A stretch of 64,000 bases of DNA. Origin: Cylindrospermum sp. NIES-4074. Lineage in GTDB: Bacteria; Cyanobacteriota; Cyanobacteriia; Cyanobacteriales; Nostocaceae. This document shows positions 17,558 to 26,736 of the stretch, piece by piece; positions within the stretch are counted from its first letter, which is position 1; each line of letters begins with the position of its first letter. The notes under the pieces are model-generated. The model was not told the DNA's origin, did not search any database, and saw only the letters and a program-made list of their open reading frames with translations. The stretch is from assembly GCA_003994795.1 (NCBI GenBank), contig AP018269.1:372001-436000 (forward strand). The letters are read 5' to 3'. A program made the position numbers and the translations under genes.

Positions 17558-17705
17558 GGTAGTGGTGCGATGGCGTACCCGCCCGCCGGATACCGTTGGC
17601 GAATTCAAAAATAATGAATATTTAGCCCCTGGAGTTGGTTTACAGTAATGACAGCACAAGGCTTTTAGAGCTTTGTAGTACATTCGCCAACAGTATCCCG
17701 CCGGA
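17558..17705. repeat. Inverted-repeat-bounded intergenic element (MITE-like)
   Basis: Arms GGATACCGTTGGCGAAT (17588-17604) and ATTCGCCAACAGTATCC (17682-17698) match at 16 of 17 positions and enclose 77 bp. Just outside the left arm, GCGATGGCGTACCCGCCCGC (within 17563-17587) recurs in the opposite orientation at about 25645-25670. The right end adds GCCGGAGGCGATCGC. No reading frame is inside. The rest of 17505-17913 shows nothing further. Confidence 0.55.
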
Positions 17706-17913
17706 GGCGATCGCGCGTTCATCTCAACTGAGCTACCTGAGACAATTTCAGCTTCTTTGCGAACAAGCAAAACTTTCTCTTTAATATTGTACAAAATTAC
17801 ACAGATTTAGGAACTTATCGTTGTGACATCCCGTCGTCTAGATGAGAACTAAGTAGATAGTTTTACTTAGAGTTCAGATATCACTACATAAGTCTAGTTA
17901 TACAGGGGTTTCC

Positions 17914-19104
17914 ATGACGCTCAAGTCTTCATTCACTTTGTTTTCTAAAGGTGCTTTGACGGTAACAAGCCTCTCTGTCCTAACAGCCGTGCTTCTTCCT
18001 TCTCAAGTTCTCTCTTTAACAACCCAAATAGAGGCTATACAAGGCAAGACTCTTGAGCAACACAAGCAAGGAACTCATTCACTTTCAAACCAGTTGAATG
18101 CAATTGAGAAATCAACTTTGTTGATTGCCGATAAAGACGACGATGACGATCGCAAACGTGGAGAGAGAAGACGTAATGGTGATGACGACGATGATGATCG
18201 TAAACGTGGATATGGTAGACAAGAACGTCGTTATTCATCAAAGAATTTTCGGATAAAAAACTGGAATACCTCACTTAAATTAGGGCGGCTAGTTAATTAC
18301 AATAAAAAAGCTTTGGTTGTATATCTGGATATTCTGGAAAAACCAGTTACCAGGTACGCAAATGCGGTCTATACTGTTTACGCTCGCAAAAACAACCGTT
18401 GGGTGCAAGTTTACACCAGCACAGGAGCAAGACTGATTGACAAGAACGCAGGCAGATTCTACTTACAACCAGAGGTAATTGAATTAAATCGACTGGGACT
18501 AGATAATATTGACTTGTCGAGGTCAGAACTGAAATTTGTTACTCAAGTTCGTTATGATTCAGCCAGCACACGTGACGAAACATTAGTATTTGAAGATATC
18601 TGGAACTACGGAGAGATTACTGAAATAAGCAGCGTCAGCCAGGTTACTACTATCAGTTCTACAACAACAACTACCACAACCACTCAAACAGGTGGTACAT
18701 CAACAGTTGGTACATCGACAGGTGGTACATCAACAAGCGGTCAATCAGTCACACTTGCAAATGGCTTCCGTATTACCTATCTGGGGGTATCCTACAGCGG
18801 CAACACCTCCACTTGGCGTTATTATTTGGAGGAATTGCCGAGAGCCAGAGATTTGAGCAACTGGGTACTAGGCTTACCAAGCTGCGTTAGAGTCGCGGGT
18901 GCAAGTCCCAGAGGAGAGTTAGTTAATCCTGACCCGAATGCCAGAATAAGTGGTGTCAAATGGCAACCAGGTGGCAGCTTTCAAAAGGGAGAATTTGTAG
19001 TCAAGTTGGATAGAAGATATGCAGAAGGAAGTATTGATGTAGCTGCCAAAGGCCCTGACGTAGCCAGAGGCGTTCTTGTTGGGCCTAGTTGCAGTACTTT
19101 ATAA
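17914..19104 (+). CDS. Exported Asp-rich hypothetical protein
   Basis: The 396-residue protein starts with a signal peptide (TLKSSFTLFSKGALTVTSLS, then VLTAVLLPSQVLS). Two highly charged blocks, DKDDDDDRKRGERRRNGD and DDDDDDRKRGYGRQERRY, follow at about 73-105; they are near-repeats of each other. A folded domain covers about 110-235, a Thr/Gly/Ser linker 240-275 with a repeated GGTST unit, and a second domain 277-396 (GFRITYLGVSYSGNTSTW... ending VGPSCSTL). It is probably secreted or periplasmic. Asp-rich runs could bind calcium or other cations. I do not recognise a family. Confidence 0.75.
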   Translation: MTLKSSFTLFSKGALTVTSLSVLTAVLLPSQVLSLTTQIEAIQGKTLEQHKQGTHSLSNQLNAIEKSTLLIADKDDDDDRKRGERRRNGDDDDDDRKRGYGRQERRYSSKNFRIKNWNTSLKLGRLVNYNKKALVVYLDILEKPVTRYANAVYTVYARKNNRWVQVYTSTGARLIDKNAGRFYLQPEVIELNRLGLDNIDLSRSELKFVTQVRYDSASTRDETLVFEDIWNYGEITEISSVSQVTTISSTTTTTTTTQTGGTSTVGTSTGGTSTSGQSVTLANGFRITYLGVSYSGNTSTWRYYLEELPRARDLSNWVLGLPSCVRVAGASPRGELVNPDPNARISGVKWQPGGSFQKGEFVVKLDRRYAEGSIDVAAKGPDVARGVLVGPSCSTL

Positions 19105-19213
19105 GTGAGGATGACTACTGCGGCAAAGTGTAGCATTCAGTTATTTCTTCACAACTGGAGTTTAGACTCATCCAACAAGACTGCCTAGAGAATAGGTTTA
19201 TAGCCAGAATAAC

Positions 19214-19261
19214 CAGAATAAAAGGTAAGAATTCTGAGTGAGATTTTTACCTTTTATTCTG
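19214..19261. terminator. Bidirectional terminator between convergent genes
   Basis: Perfect 15-bp arms CAGAATAAAAGGTAA (19214-19228) and TTACCTTTTATTCTG (19247-19261) lie between convergent genes. A-rich and T-rich flanks allow use in both directions. A closely similar hairpin occurs at 20761-20800, on the other side of the same gene. Confidence 0.7.
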
Positions 19262-19392
19262 ACGTGGGAAAACAACGCAGCAAAGAATTTTTTAGCGATC
19301 GGCAATAACAAGCGTTTTACAGCAGTTTTCAGTTCAATGCACTACATACTCTTCATTCAAATCCATGTAGAGACATTACATGCAAATTTAAC

Positions 19393-20529
19393 CTATGGTA
19401 AGCACTTTTTCTTAGTAGCCATAGAGAATGCACCAACTGCCAAAAGCCCCCCTAAAATGCTGTAATTTTCTGGTATAGGTACAGCAGTGATGCCGATAGA
19501 ACGCACTAAGCTACTGTTAGAAAATTGACTACCAGTAAAACTTGTAGAACTGCCCGTAGCCCCGTTGAAAGCTAAGACTGAGCCAAGGTTGTTATTAGTA
19601 AAGTCAAACCCAGCTGCATAGAGATTATTGCTAGAACTACCAGCCCCGAAAGTTAAGTTGCCAATAAAATTGTTACTGGGGATAGTATCTGTGTAATTAG
19701 TCGATAACGCCTCAACTAACACACCATCTGAGTTATAACGCCGGATACCTCCAGCAAAGTCACTAACTAAAATATCATTGTTGGGTGCGATCGCTAAACC
19801 CAGTAAACTCACAAATCCAAAACTTTCTGGTAATGGGGTAGGTTGAGAGATAAACACAGTAGGAGTTGTCGTTGGTTCAATACCAGCTACCTGAGCCGGA
19901 CTGTAGCGCAAAACTTGGCTTTCATAAGCAAATGCGAGATTACCATTAGCATCATTAGCCGTACCCTCTGTAGTCACATAAAGACTACCATCTGGCCCAA
20001 ACGCCAGCCCATTGGGGCCATTCAACCCGTTAAGTGACCCTTGACCGTTATTATTATCCGAAGCAAAGACACCTAAAAAAGCTCCTGTTACAGGGTTAAA
20101 TTTCAATATTTGGTTACTGCGGAAACTAGCGACATAGAGAGTCCCATCGGGGCCAAATGCATTACCATAGGGGCGAGCTAATCCGTTACCAGCAGCAGCT
20201 ACACCCAGAAATTCCCCACTTGGGCTATAGCGCAGCACCGCCGAATCAGTTGGATACAAGGAGTCAAGTAAGTTAAGATTGGAGTCACCCCCACTGCTGA
20301 CATAGAGATTACCATCTGGGCCAAAAGTCAAGTCATCGGGAGCGCGTAACCCACCGTTACCAGGGGTTGTAAAGTCACCCAAAAATTTGCCAGTCTGTTC
20401 ATCAAAAAGAATTATATTGTTACTGCCACTATTGCCAACTAAAAGGACTGCATTAGCCTGGGGTACACCAATACACAGGGCTGAGAGAGTCCCCAGAACT
20501 ACTGAAGCTTTAAAACCTATTGAAATCAT
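19393..20529 (-). CDS. NHL-type beta-propeller protein with PEP-CTERM-like sorting tail
   Basis: The 378-residue protein has a signal peptide (VVLGTLSALCIGVPQANA) and repeats of the type LTFGPDGNLYVSS, NAFGPDGTLYVAS and LAFGPDGSLYVTT, each a propeller blade. The C-terminus reads VPIPENYSILGGLLAVGAFS followed by a basic end: a short proline-containing motif, a hydrophobic helix and Lys residues, the layout of PEP-CTERM sorting signals. It is then an exported, probably envelope- or exopolysaccharide-linked protein. The PEP triad is replaced by PEN. Hairpin terminators lie on both sides of the gene. Confidence 0.82.
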   Translation of the reverse strand: MISIGFKASVVLGTLSALCIGVPQANAVLLVGNSGSNNIILFDEQTGKFLGDFTTPGNGGLRAPDDLTFGPDGNLYVSSGGDSNLNLLDSLYPTDSAVLRYSPSGEFLGVAAAGNGLARPYGNAFGPDGTLYVASFRSNQILKFNPVTGAFLGVFASDNNNGQGSLNGLNGPNGLAFGPDGSLYVTTEGTANDANGNLAFAYESQVLRYSPAQVAGIEPTTTPTVFISQPTPLPESFGFVSLLGLAIAPNNDILVSDFAGGIRRYNSDGVLVEALSTNYTDTIPSNNFIGNLTFGAGSSSNNLYAAGFDFTNNNLGSVLAFNGATGSSTSFTGSQFSNSSLVRSIGITAVPIPENYSILGGLLAVGAFSMATKKKCLP

Positions 20530-20760
20530 GTTTTTAACCAGTTTTTTTTGTGTATTTAAATGTTATTAGCTACTCATGCAGATAAGCTTTTTATTTACAC
20601 GGAAGCCAACCATATATAAGTAAAAACATAAAACTAGCCGGAAATATTCTTAGACCCTATAATTCACAAAATCTTCATTGATTTCTGTCAATATTTGCTG
20701 TGTTTTGCTTTAGACCTTCATATTCATCTTTCGGGGAATGCCCTTAAAAGGTCATAAAAA

Positions 20761-20800
20761 ATAAAAGGTAAAATTCCTGGCTAGGAACCTTACCTTTTAT
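20761..20800. terminator. Hairpin terminator after the glutamate dehydrogenase gene
   Basis: Outer arms ATAAAAGGTAA (20761-20771) and TTACCTTTTAT (20790-20800) with an inner stem TTCCT/AGGAA. It lies about 130 bp past the gdhA stop (minus strand) and shares the AAAAGGTAA/TTACCTTTT core with the 19214-19261 hairpin. Bases 20530-20760 otherwise hold the upstream region of the propeller gene, with nothing else recognised. Confidence 0.6.
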
Positions 20801-20929
20801 ATCAAATCCGGTTAATTACTGGTAATAAGTTTAGTCTTGTTGGTAATTGCTGTTTCCCAATTACCACAGATATGAGAAGTATTCAACCGGACATGATGTT
20901 ATATACTTAGATTTTGAATATTAAGAAAA

Positions 20930-22219
20930 TCAAGGATAAAGCCCGCGATCAGTTAGCGCTTGAGCCACACGACCCACCCCCAAGGTATAAGCTGCTAATC
21001 GCAAATTAATTTGTCGCGCCTTTGACTGTTGTATCACCCGATGATAAGCGGCTACCATCAAGTGTTCCATTTCCCGGTTGACCCGTTCTTCATCCCAAAA
21101 GACATAAGAAAGACCCTGTACCCATTCCAGGTAACTCACCACTACACCACCAGCATTTGCCAAAATATCTGGTAAAACTGTTACACCCCGCGCTTCTAGG
21201 ACTTGGTTAGCCTCCAGGGTGACAGGGCCGTTAGCGGCTTCGGCGATAATTTGCGCCTGTACCTGATGGACATTTTCCTCCGTAATTTGGTTTTCCAAAG
21301 CTGCGGGAATCAGTACATCACAAGGTAAAGTTAGCAAGTCTGCATTGCTAATTGGTGTCCCTTGGGGAAAACCCACAATACTTTTACGGTTGTTGGCGGC
21401 ATAGGCTTTCAACGCTGGAATATCAAGGCCATTTTGGGAAAACACACCCCCAGCACCCGTGGAAACGGCGATAATCTTCGCTCCTGCTTCGTGTAATAAT
21501 TCAGCAGCAGCACCGCCAACATTACCGAAACCTTGAATGGCAACGCGCACTCCAGCCAGAGATTTACCTTGATCTGCCAATGCTTCACGGACAATAATCA
21601 TCACACCGCGTCCGGTAGCCATGTCTCTTCCCCTCGAACCGCCAATGGAAAGCGGTTTACCTGTCACTACCCCAGGTACGGCATGACCGACATTTACAGA
21701 GTAAGTATCCATCATCCAAGCCATTTCACGGGCAGATGTACCCATGTCTGGGGCGGGAATGTCTACAGAGGGGCCGATATCTTTGATTAATTCACTGATA
21801 TAACGACGGCTAATTCTTTCTAATTCCCCAACGCTGTACTTTTTGGGATCTATAGGAATACCTCCTTTAGCGCCACCGTAGGGAATACCTAACAACGCAC
21901 ATTTCCAAGTCATTAGCATTGCGAGGGCTGACACTTCTCGGAGTGTTACAGCCTGATGGTAACGAATTCCTCCCTTGTAGGGGCCTAAGACATCAGAGTG
22001 CTGTACCCGATGTCCAGCGAGAACCTGCACTTCACCATCATCCAGTTTCACGGGAATGGAAACAGTCACCACCTTGCGCGGGTGGCTGAGGATTTCTAGC
22101 AAACCTTGGTCTAGTTTTAATTCCTTAGCTGCCCATTCTAAGTAGCTACAAGCTTGATCGAATGGACAAATATGCGCTGGAGAATGAGTTTCTAGCGATC
22201 GCACAGAGGTTGAAACCAT
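20930..22219 (-). CDS. gdhA: Glutamate dehydrogenase (Glu/Leu/Phe/Val family)
   Basis: The enzyme interconverts glutamate with 2-oxoglutarate and ammonia using NAD(P)H. The substrate domain shows GPYKGGIRYH and YGGAKGGI, including the conserved lysines, then DIPAPDMGTSAREMAWMMD. The Rossmann domain begins at about 205 with VAIQGFGNVGGAAAELLHEAG. The C-terminal NAGGVVVSYLEWVQ is typical. The 429-residue length fits the hexameric bacterial/archaeal type. Cofactor preference cannot be read reliably. It is monocistronic, with a terminator downstream. Confidence 0.93.
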   Translation of the reverse strand: MVSTSVRSLETHSPAHICPFDQACSYLEWAAKELKLDQGLLEILSHPRKVVTVSIPVKLDDGEVQVLAGHRVQHSDVLGPYKGGIRYHQAVTLREVSALAMLMTWKCALLGIPYGGAKGGIPIDPKKYSVGELERISRRYISELIKDIGPSVDIPAPDMGTSAREMAWMMDTYSVNVGHAVPGVVTGKPLSIGGSRGRDMATGRGVMIIVREALADQGKSLAGVRVAIQGFGNVGGAAAELLHEAGAKIIAVSTGAGGVFSQNGLDIPALKAYAANNRKSIVGFPQGTPISNADLLTLPCDVLIPAALENQITEENVHQVQAQIIAEAANGPVTLEANQVLEARGVTVLPDILANAGGVVVSYLEWVQGLSYVFWDEERVNREMEHLMVAAYHRVIQQSKARQINLRLAAYTLGVGRVAQALTDRGLYP

Positions 22220-22383
22220 AAAATTTTCTCCTCATCACGTTATCTTCGTGAACCGGATTTATGTATGGCTAGTTTATCCCTTTTTTTCTGAAAATGGGGA
22301 TTTTGTAGTTTTCGTTACATTTTTTTTGCACTTCTTGTTATAGGCTTCCTTCTACTCGATAGCTGATGCAGAAAATGAGCAGG

Positions 22384-23871
22384 TTAATCGATGAACACGT
22401 TGGAAATAAAGTTTCCGTGCAGACCATAGGGAATATGATGTTTGAGATGCAGCCTGGCTACTGGGCCTTTCTGCAAATCACTAGCATCTAAAATCACCAC
22501 ATCTGAGCGCTGATGGACAGCATCATAAACCAAAAGCAACACCCAGCCATTATCTTCCTGTTGGGAATCGGGGCGGGGGACAAAAATCGGTTCACCCACA
22601 AAACCACGGGGTGCAGCACTCCAAAGTTGTCTTTCTCCTGACTCTAAATCAATTTTCAGAATTGCTTGTAAGGGAGCATTACCAGTCGCTGCATGAGCCG
22701 CACCCATGTATAAATAACGATAAGGGCGTCCCACATTATCTGGATGGATACTGGGAAACTCACAACAGCGGTTTTCAATCAATTCTTTCTGCACTGTATT
22801 CTCTTTCAGGTTGAGATCAAACCGCCACAGTTGTCCTGGGGAAAGTGCATCAAAATCAACTTGCCGAAAATCACTTTGGGGTTCGGTTTCTGTTAAAGAT
22901 TCATAGCAGATGGAGTCAATCACAACTTTATCTCCCACCTCAAAAGCATTAACGTGGTGAAAAATAAAACCGGCTTGAGTCTCCAGAATTTGTATTCCTG
23001 TTTCGGGTTGGCGAGGAATAACTATAATGCGAGTTGGCTGATTTGACTGCAATTTAATACATTCCCCTGCACTACGTATTCCCAAAGCGAAAGGTATGGG
23101 ATTGAAAGAGACAGGATTTTGAAAGAAGATGCAGTAATTGGGGGTAATCACAAAATCGTGAATGAAACAGAAACCACGAACACTATGAGCGTGCTTTCTA
23201 ACAACTTCACCCGCTAGATTTAGCTCAAAAATTGTAATTTTAGTTTTTAATCCCGGCTTAATTGAAAAGTTAACTAAGCAAGGTTCACCGCTATCTTGAG
23301 TACAACTGGGGTCAAAGCGGGGATGGGCGCTAAAAGCTTCACCTGCTGACAAAACACCGTTGAAATATTCTTTGCCTAAGGTTTCTAATGTGTAAGGGTC
23401 AAGGCGATGGGGTTCAGCAGCTTCCCACAATGCTAAAAGTTTACCACCCCAGTAAATCACATTTGTATTGGCGATATTTTTGATTTTGAAGTTGAAGGCA
23501 TTAGCCAGCCAACCGCCTGGTTTTTGCGTACCAAATACGCCACGATAAAGAATCTTTCCGGCTTTTTTTTCTTCTAAATAGCCAGTGGTTTTAACAAAAC
23601 TGTTACGGAAATGGGCACGACCTTTTGTAAATGTTATTCTGCTAATCATCCCATCACCATCAAAGGGATGATGTAGGCGTTGCCCGTTGACATCTAACAA
23701 ACCAGGGCCATTTCTCAACAGTGTACCTTGCAGTTCTAAAGGAATTTCTCCTTCTATTTCATCAATCCAATAATCAAATTCTTGGGTTAGGGATTGATAT
23801 CCTCCCTGCCAGTCGGCACGGGTATAAGATTTTTCTGAATTTGGTTGTTCTGGAATTTTTAGTGTCTGCAT
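22384..23871 (-). CDS. Carotenoid cleavage oxygenase (RPE65/ACO family)
   Basis: These non-heme iron dioxygenases cleave carotenoids or apocarotenoids. Four candidate iron ligands are in the expected order: His183 (SAHPRFD), His238 (FCFIHDF), His306 (GFIFHHVNAFE) and His485 (YGLHGNFI). Other family marks are LQGTLLRNGPG and HPFDGDGM near the N-terminus. Length is 495 residues. Filamentous cyanobacteria carry several paralogues with different substrates, so the substrate is not assignable here. It lies between gdhA and a BT1 transporter, all minus strand, without overlap. Confidence 0.92.
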   Translation of the reverse strand: MQTLKIPEQPNSEKSYTRADWQGGYQSLTQEFDYWIDEIEGEIPLELQGTLLRNGPGLLDVNGQRLHHPFDGDGMISRITFTKGRAHFRNSFVKTTGYLEEKKAGKILYRGVFGTQKPGGWLANAFNFKIKNIANTNVIYWGGKLLALWEAAEPHRLDPYTLETLGKEYFNGVLSAGEAFSAHPRFDPSCTQDSGEPCLVNFSIKPGLKTKITIFELNLAGEVVRKHAHSVRGFCFIHDFVITPNYCIFFQNPVSFNPIPFALGIRSAGECIKLQSNQPTRIIVIPRQPETGIQILETQAGFIFHHVNAFEVGDKVVIDSICYESLTETEPQSDFRQVDFDALSPGQLWRFDLNLKENTVQKELIENRCCEFPSIHPDNVGRPYRYLYMGAAHAATGNAPLQAILKIDLESGERQLWSAAPRGFVGEPIFVPRPDSQQEDNGWVLLLVYDAVHQRSDVVILDASDLQKGPVARLHLKHHIPYGLHGNFISNVFID

Positions 23872-24025
23872 ATATTTAGATATTTTTAAATTTCTCTAGT
23901 TCTTAAATTGTGGAAATCTGCACAGACATTTTTTGCGAATTCCTGGAGAATCAATCTTGACTATTCAACTGTTTTGTTTCTGATTTTTGCAGCCTTAATT
24001 TAGACATTAAGTCAGGTAAAAAGGG

Positions 24026-25390
24026 TTAATTATTGACTGATGCTGCTGATAATATTTTGTGTTCAATTGGCTCCTGAGTATCTGGTAGCCAGTTGATAAA
24101 TGGTAGAGGTAACAGGGTACTAAGGTTAGTAATCAAAACTAATAGCCAAAGCGACTCAAAGTTCGTAGCAGTTATCCCCAGCCAATGCATGATTAATGCC
24201 CCAAATCCCTGAGAAACCATTCCTCCTAAATTATGTACTGACATTAATAAGGCAAAGAATGTCGCTTCTACACCAGAGGGACAGAGTTTTGCTGCTAATA
24301 CCAACACTGGCATAAGTGCAATTTTCCCCATCATGCTGAGAATCAAACTATCACCTAAACTAAACCAGTGGTCATCAATACCCAAAAGTCGGTTGGTATG
24401 AGTCACCAATAACAGCATCGTCATTCCCAGAGATGCTGATATAACCATACTCCAACCAAAAATTACCCGAAAGGGGACGCTTTTGAGGAAACGTTGAAAA
24501 ATCCATACCCCAACTAAGGAAGCAAAACTTGTCACTAGGCGCACCCGCCCTAAAAATTCTGGTTCAAAGTGCAGTTCGTTGGTGGTAAAAAAGAAAAAGG
24601 CTGCGTCGGCGCTGGGAGTAGCTTGCCAAATCAAGATAAACGCTGTTGGTAGCAAAATTGATTTTTGGGTGATGGCTTGGCGTAGTTGTCCCAGTTGATG
24701 TTTGATGGTGAGGAAGTTGCTTTTATTCTGATCTTGGTCATTTTTGCTGATGGGAGTTTCAGCAATTAACCAAGCTACTCCTGAGACAATCAGAGGAAAT
24801 AAAGCGGTAATCCAAAATACAGTGCGGGTAGTAAAATTTTCTAATAACAGACCACTCAAGTAAGCTGTGAGCAAACCTCCGATTGCAGAAGCAGCCCAGC
24901 AAAGGGATTGTAGGGAACCTGTTTTTGCTGTTGATTCTGTTTTTGCCCGTTCGACAACTAAGGAGTCAACGATGACATCACTGACGGTGATGGATAGAGT
25001 ACCAAAGGCGATCGCTATTGCAGCCCCCCAGCTAGTATGGACTATTGTGGCCAAACTCGCCCAGGAAGCCGTCCCCAGTATGCCGGAAAATACAAGGTAT
25101 GGCCGTCTGCGGTAGCCAAATATAGGCAACCCATCGGAGACAAATCCAAACACTGGCTTGATTATCCAAGGTAGGGCAGCAATTCCCAATAGCGCTGACA
25201 CCTGAACTGGACTCAGTAGCAATTCATCTTTGAGGAAAAAGCCGACGGCTAGCTGTGCTAACCCAAGGATGCCTTGGACAAAGTAAACACTAAGAATGGC
25301 GATTAACTCCGGAGTTGGTTCATTGCCGAAGAAAATCTTTTCCTTTACTGAGTTTATGACCTTGGACAAGCCAGAGGAGTGAACTAGCAT
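24026..25390 (-). CDS. Folate/biopterin (BT1) family transporter
   Basis: This 454-residue protein has about 12 membrane segments. The first block VYFVQGILGLAQLAVGFFLK, then LLGIAALPWIIKPVFGFVSD and GLPIFGYRRRPYLV is the signature of the BT1/FBT branch of the major facilitator superfamily. Cyanobacterial members include a folate transporter, and others are uncharacterised, so the substrate is uncertain. It is on the inner membrane. A gap of 154 bp separates it from the carotenoid oxygenase gene downstream; joint transcription is possible. Confidence 0.9.
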   Translation of the reverse strand: MLVHSSGLSKVINSVKEKIFFGNEPTPELIAILSVYFVQGILGLAQLAVGFFLKDELLLSPVQVSALLGIAALPWIIKPVFGFVSDGLPIFGYRRRPYLVFSGILGTASWASLATIVHTSWGAAIAIAFGTLSITVSDVIVDSLVVERAKTESTAKTGSLQSLCWAASAIGGLLTAYLSGLLLENFTTRTVFWITALFPLIVSGVAWLIAETPISKNDQDQNKSNFLTIKHQLGQLRQAITQKSILLPTAFILIWQATPSADAAFFFFTTNELHFEPEFLGRVRLVTSFASLVGVWIFQRFLKSVPFRVIFGWSMVISASLGMTMLLLVTHTNRLLGIDDHWFSLGDSLILSMMGKIALMPVLVLAAKLCPSGVEATFFALLMSVHNLGGMVSQGFGALIMHWLGITATNFESLWLLVLITNLSTLLPLPFINWLPDTQEPIEHKILSAASVNN

Positions 25391-25523
25391 TCGGTAAATA
25401 TTCGTTAATTTTTATCCACTTTCCTATCATATCCATATTTCAGGTTTGGGGATCGACTCACCCAAGAATCTACTTTTATGCAGTGGAGAAAATGTAACAG
25501 GACTTACACAACTGGCATATTTA

Positions 25524-25670
25524 GTAGGGTGCGTCAGACTGGATAATTCGGTAAAAATCAACAGCTTTTTGGCATCTGACGCACCCTACAATCTCACATT
25601 GAGTGTGACTTATGCTTGGATGCGGTAAATAATAAAGTGGTAGTTGGCGGGCGGGTACGCCATCGCACCA
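25524..25670. repeat. Intergenic repeats: TAGGGTGCGTCAG hairpin and an inverted copy of the 17.57 kb repeat
   Basis: Perfect 15-bp arms GTAGGGTGCGTCAGA (25524-25538) and TCTGACGCACCCTAC (25575-25589) form a long hairpin of a type common in cyanobacterial genomes. At about 25645-25670 lies GCGGGCGGGTACGCCATCGC in reverse orientation to the copy at 17563-17587. Between 25671 and 25884 an open frame of about 70 codons is present, with no recognised family. Confidence 0.6.
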
Positions 25671-25884
25671 AAGGAACTGAGTCAGAATGTCCTGTAAATC
25701 GGGTAAATTCGGTTTCTATTGCCCAACCATCAGCCCCAATTCTCTCCGAAGTGCAAATCCGCTATTGTTCCACCCCCGTACTCATAACGGTCATTCCTCT
25801 GGAAGACTCCCGTGTGCGGTTGGTGTTTGATGAACATAGTAGCTTTTTCTTTTCAGATTTTTTGATATTCTTAATACCTTTTTA

Positions 25885-26217
25885 TTACGCTTCATTATCT
25901 CCCAACTCTTCATCCAAGATGGTTTCAATATCTCGTCCGCCATAAATGACTCTGAGAATCTCTACACCTGAATCTGAATAAATATAAAAAATCAAATATT
26001 TTTTAAATCCTTGTATTACTTGCTGTCGAATTCCTGCTAAATTGGGATTAGAAAATTGACAAAGTTTTCCAATTCCTGGCATTTTTCCCAATTGCCTAAA
26101 AGTTGCTTCTGCTGCTGCAAGAAAACGGTCTAAAGCATCTAGGTTATCTTCTGCAATATAAGTAGCCAATTCTATCAAGTCGCGAATGACTTGTGGCCGC
26201 TTGCTTACCTTATTCAT
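25885..26217 (-). CDS. ParE/RelE-type toxin
   Basis: I place the start at the ATG at 26217, which shares one base with the antitoxin stop (TAATG), giving 110 residues. The body has DLIELATYIAEDNLDALDRF, FRQLGKMPGIG, IRQQVIQGFKKYLIFYIY and VEILRVIYGGRDIETIL, the fold of RelE/ParE toxins. A longer frame to 26283 runs over the antitoxin gene and is unlikely. ParE toxins poison DNA gyrase, while RelE types cut mRNA on ribosomes; the sequence does not separate these. Confidence 0.88.
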   Translation of the reverse strand: MNKVSKRPQVIRDLIELATYIAEDNLDALDRFLAAAEATFRQLGKMPGIGKLCQFSNPNLAGIRQQVIQGFKKYLIFYIYSDSGVEILRVIYGGRDIETILDEELGDNEA

Positions 26218-26486
26218 TAACCTTGATTTGACCCTTTGTGCTTGGCGATTTTTTCCCGCACAGCTTGACGGATGTCTTCCCAATCATGAGAAGTCATTTC
26301 AGTTGCATTTCCAGAATTCAAACCTTCTAAAAGCATCGCTTCCAAATGTTCAGCGGCTTGACGCTTTTGGTCTTGACGCACTAACTCCCGGAAATACTCA
26401 CTAACACTGCTGTAACCCCCAGCCGCTACCTTCTCTTCTACATAAGTTCGCATCGCGTCAGGGAGAGATATATTTATGCTTTTCAC
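26217..26486 (-). CDS. ParD-like (CopG/RHH) antitoxin
   Basis: The N-terminus VKSINISLPDAMRTYVEEKV is a ribbon-helix-helix DNA-binding segment, followed by AAGGYSSVSEYFRELVRQDQ and a C-terminal toxin-binding helix. I choose the GTG at 26486 because the family starts at K(S)INISLP. In-frame ATG codons at 26519 and 26540 lie in or right beside a palindrome (26524-26550) that looks like the operator. The toxin gene is coupled by a one-base overlap. Confidence 0.85.
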   Translation of the reverse strand: MKSINISLPDAMRTYVEEKVAAGGYSSVSEYFRELVRQDQKRQAAEHLEAMLLEGLNSGNATEMTSHDWEDIRQAVREKIAKHKGSNQG

Positions 26487-26523
26487 TGGTAATACTTTTG
26501 TTAATTGACCCTTGATCATAATT

Positions 26524-26550
26524 ATGGCAATATTTGCCATTTATTGCCAT
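26524..26550. promoter_or_regulatory. Palindromic operator of the ParD/ParE-like pair
   Basis: Perfect 9-bp arms ATGGCAATA (26524-26532) and TATTGCCAT (26542-26550) flank a middle TTTGCCATT, giving three TTGCCA/TGGCAA units in 27 bp. The site lies 38 bp upstream of the preferred antitoxin start, as expected for autorepression by a ribbon-helix-helix antitoxin. Confidence 0.7.
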
Positions 26551-26736
26551 GATATATCCTTAGCTCTCGTGACGCCCGCCCTACTGATGCAAAATATTAC
26601 AACTCTTCCTAATCCCGCCATTTCCGACCGGCAATTACTAAAAACTGCTAAACTCTTTGTTCTCTGTGTACCTACCTGATAAGTTAGTACATACATAGTT
26701 TGCAATAATTGTCGTTAAAGCAAAGAAGGGATTACA

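Noticed and set aside
25616-25945. An open plus-strand frame between the transporter and the ParE-like gene.
   Set aside because: It runs over repeats at its start and the toxin gene at its end, with no recognised domain. A decayed gene in the middle cannot be excluded.
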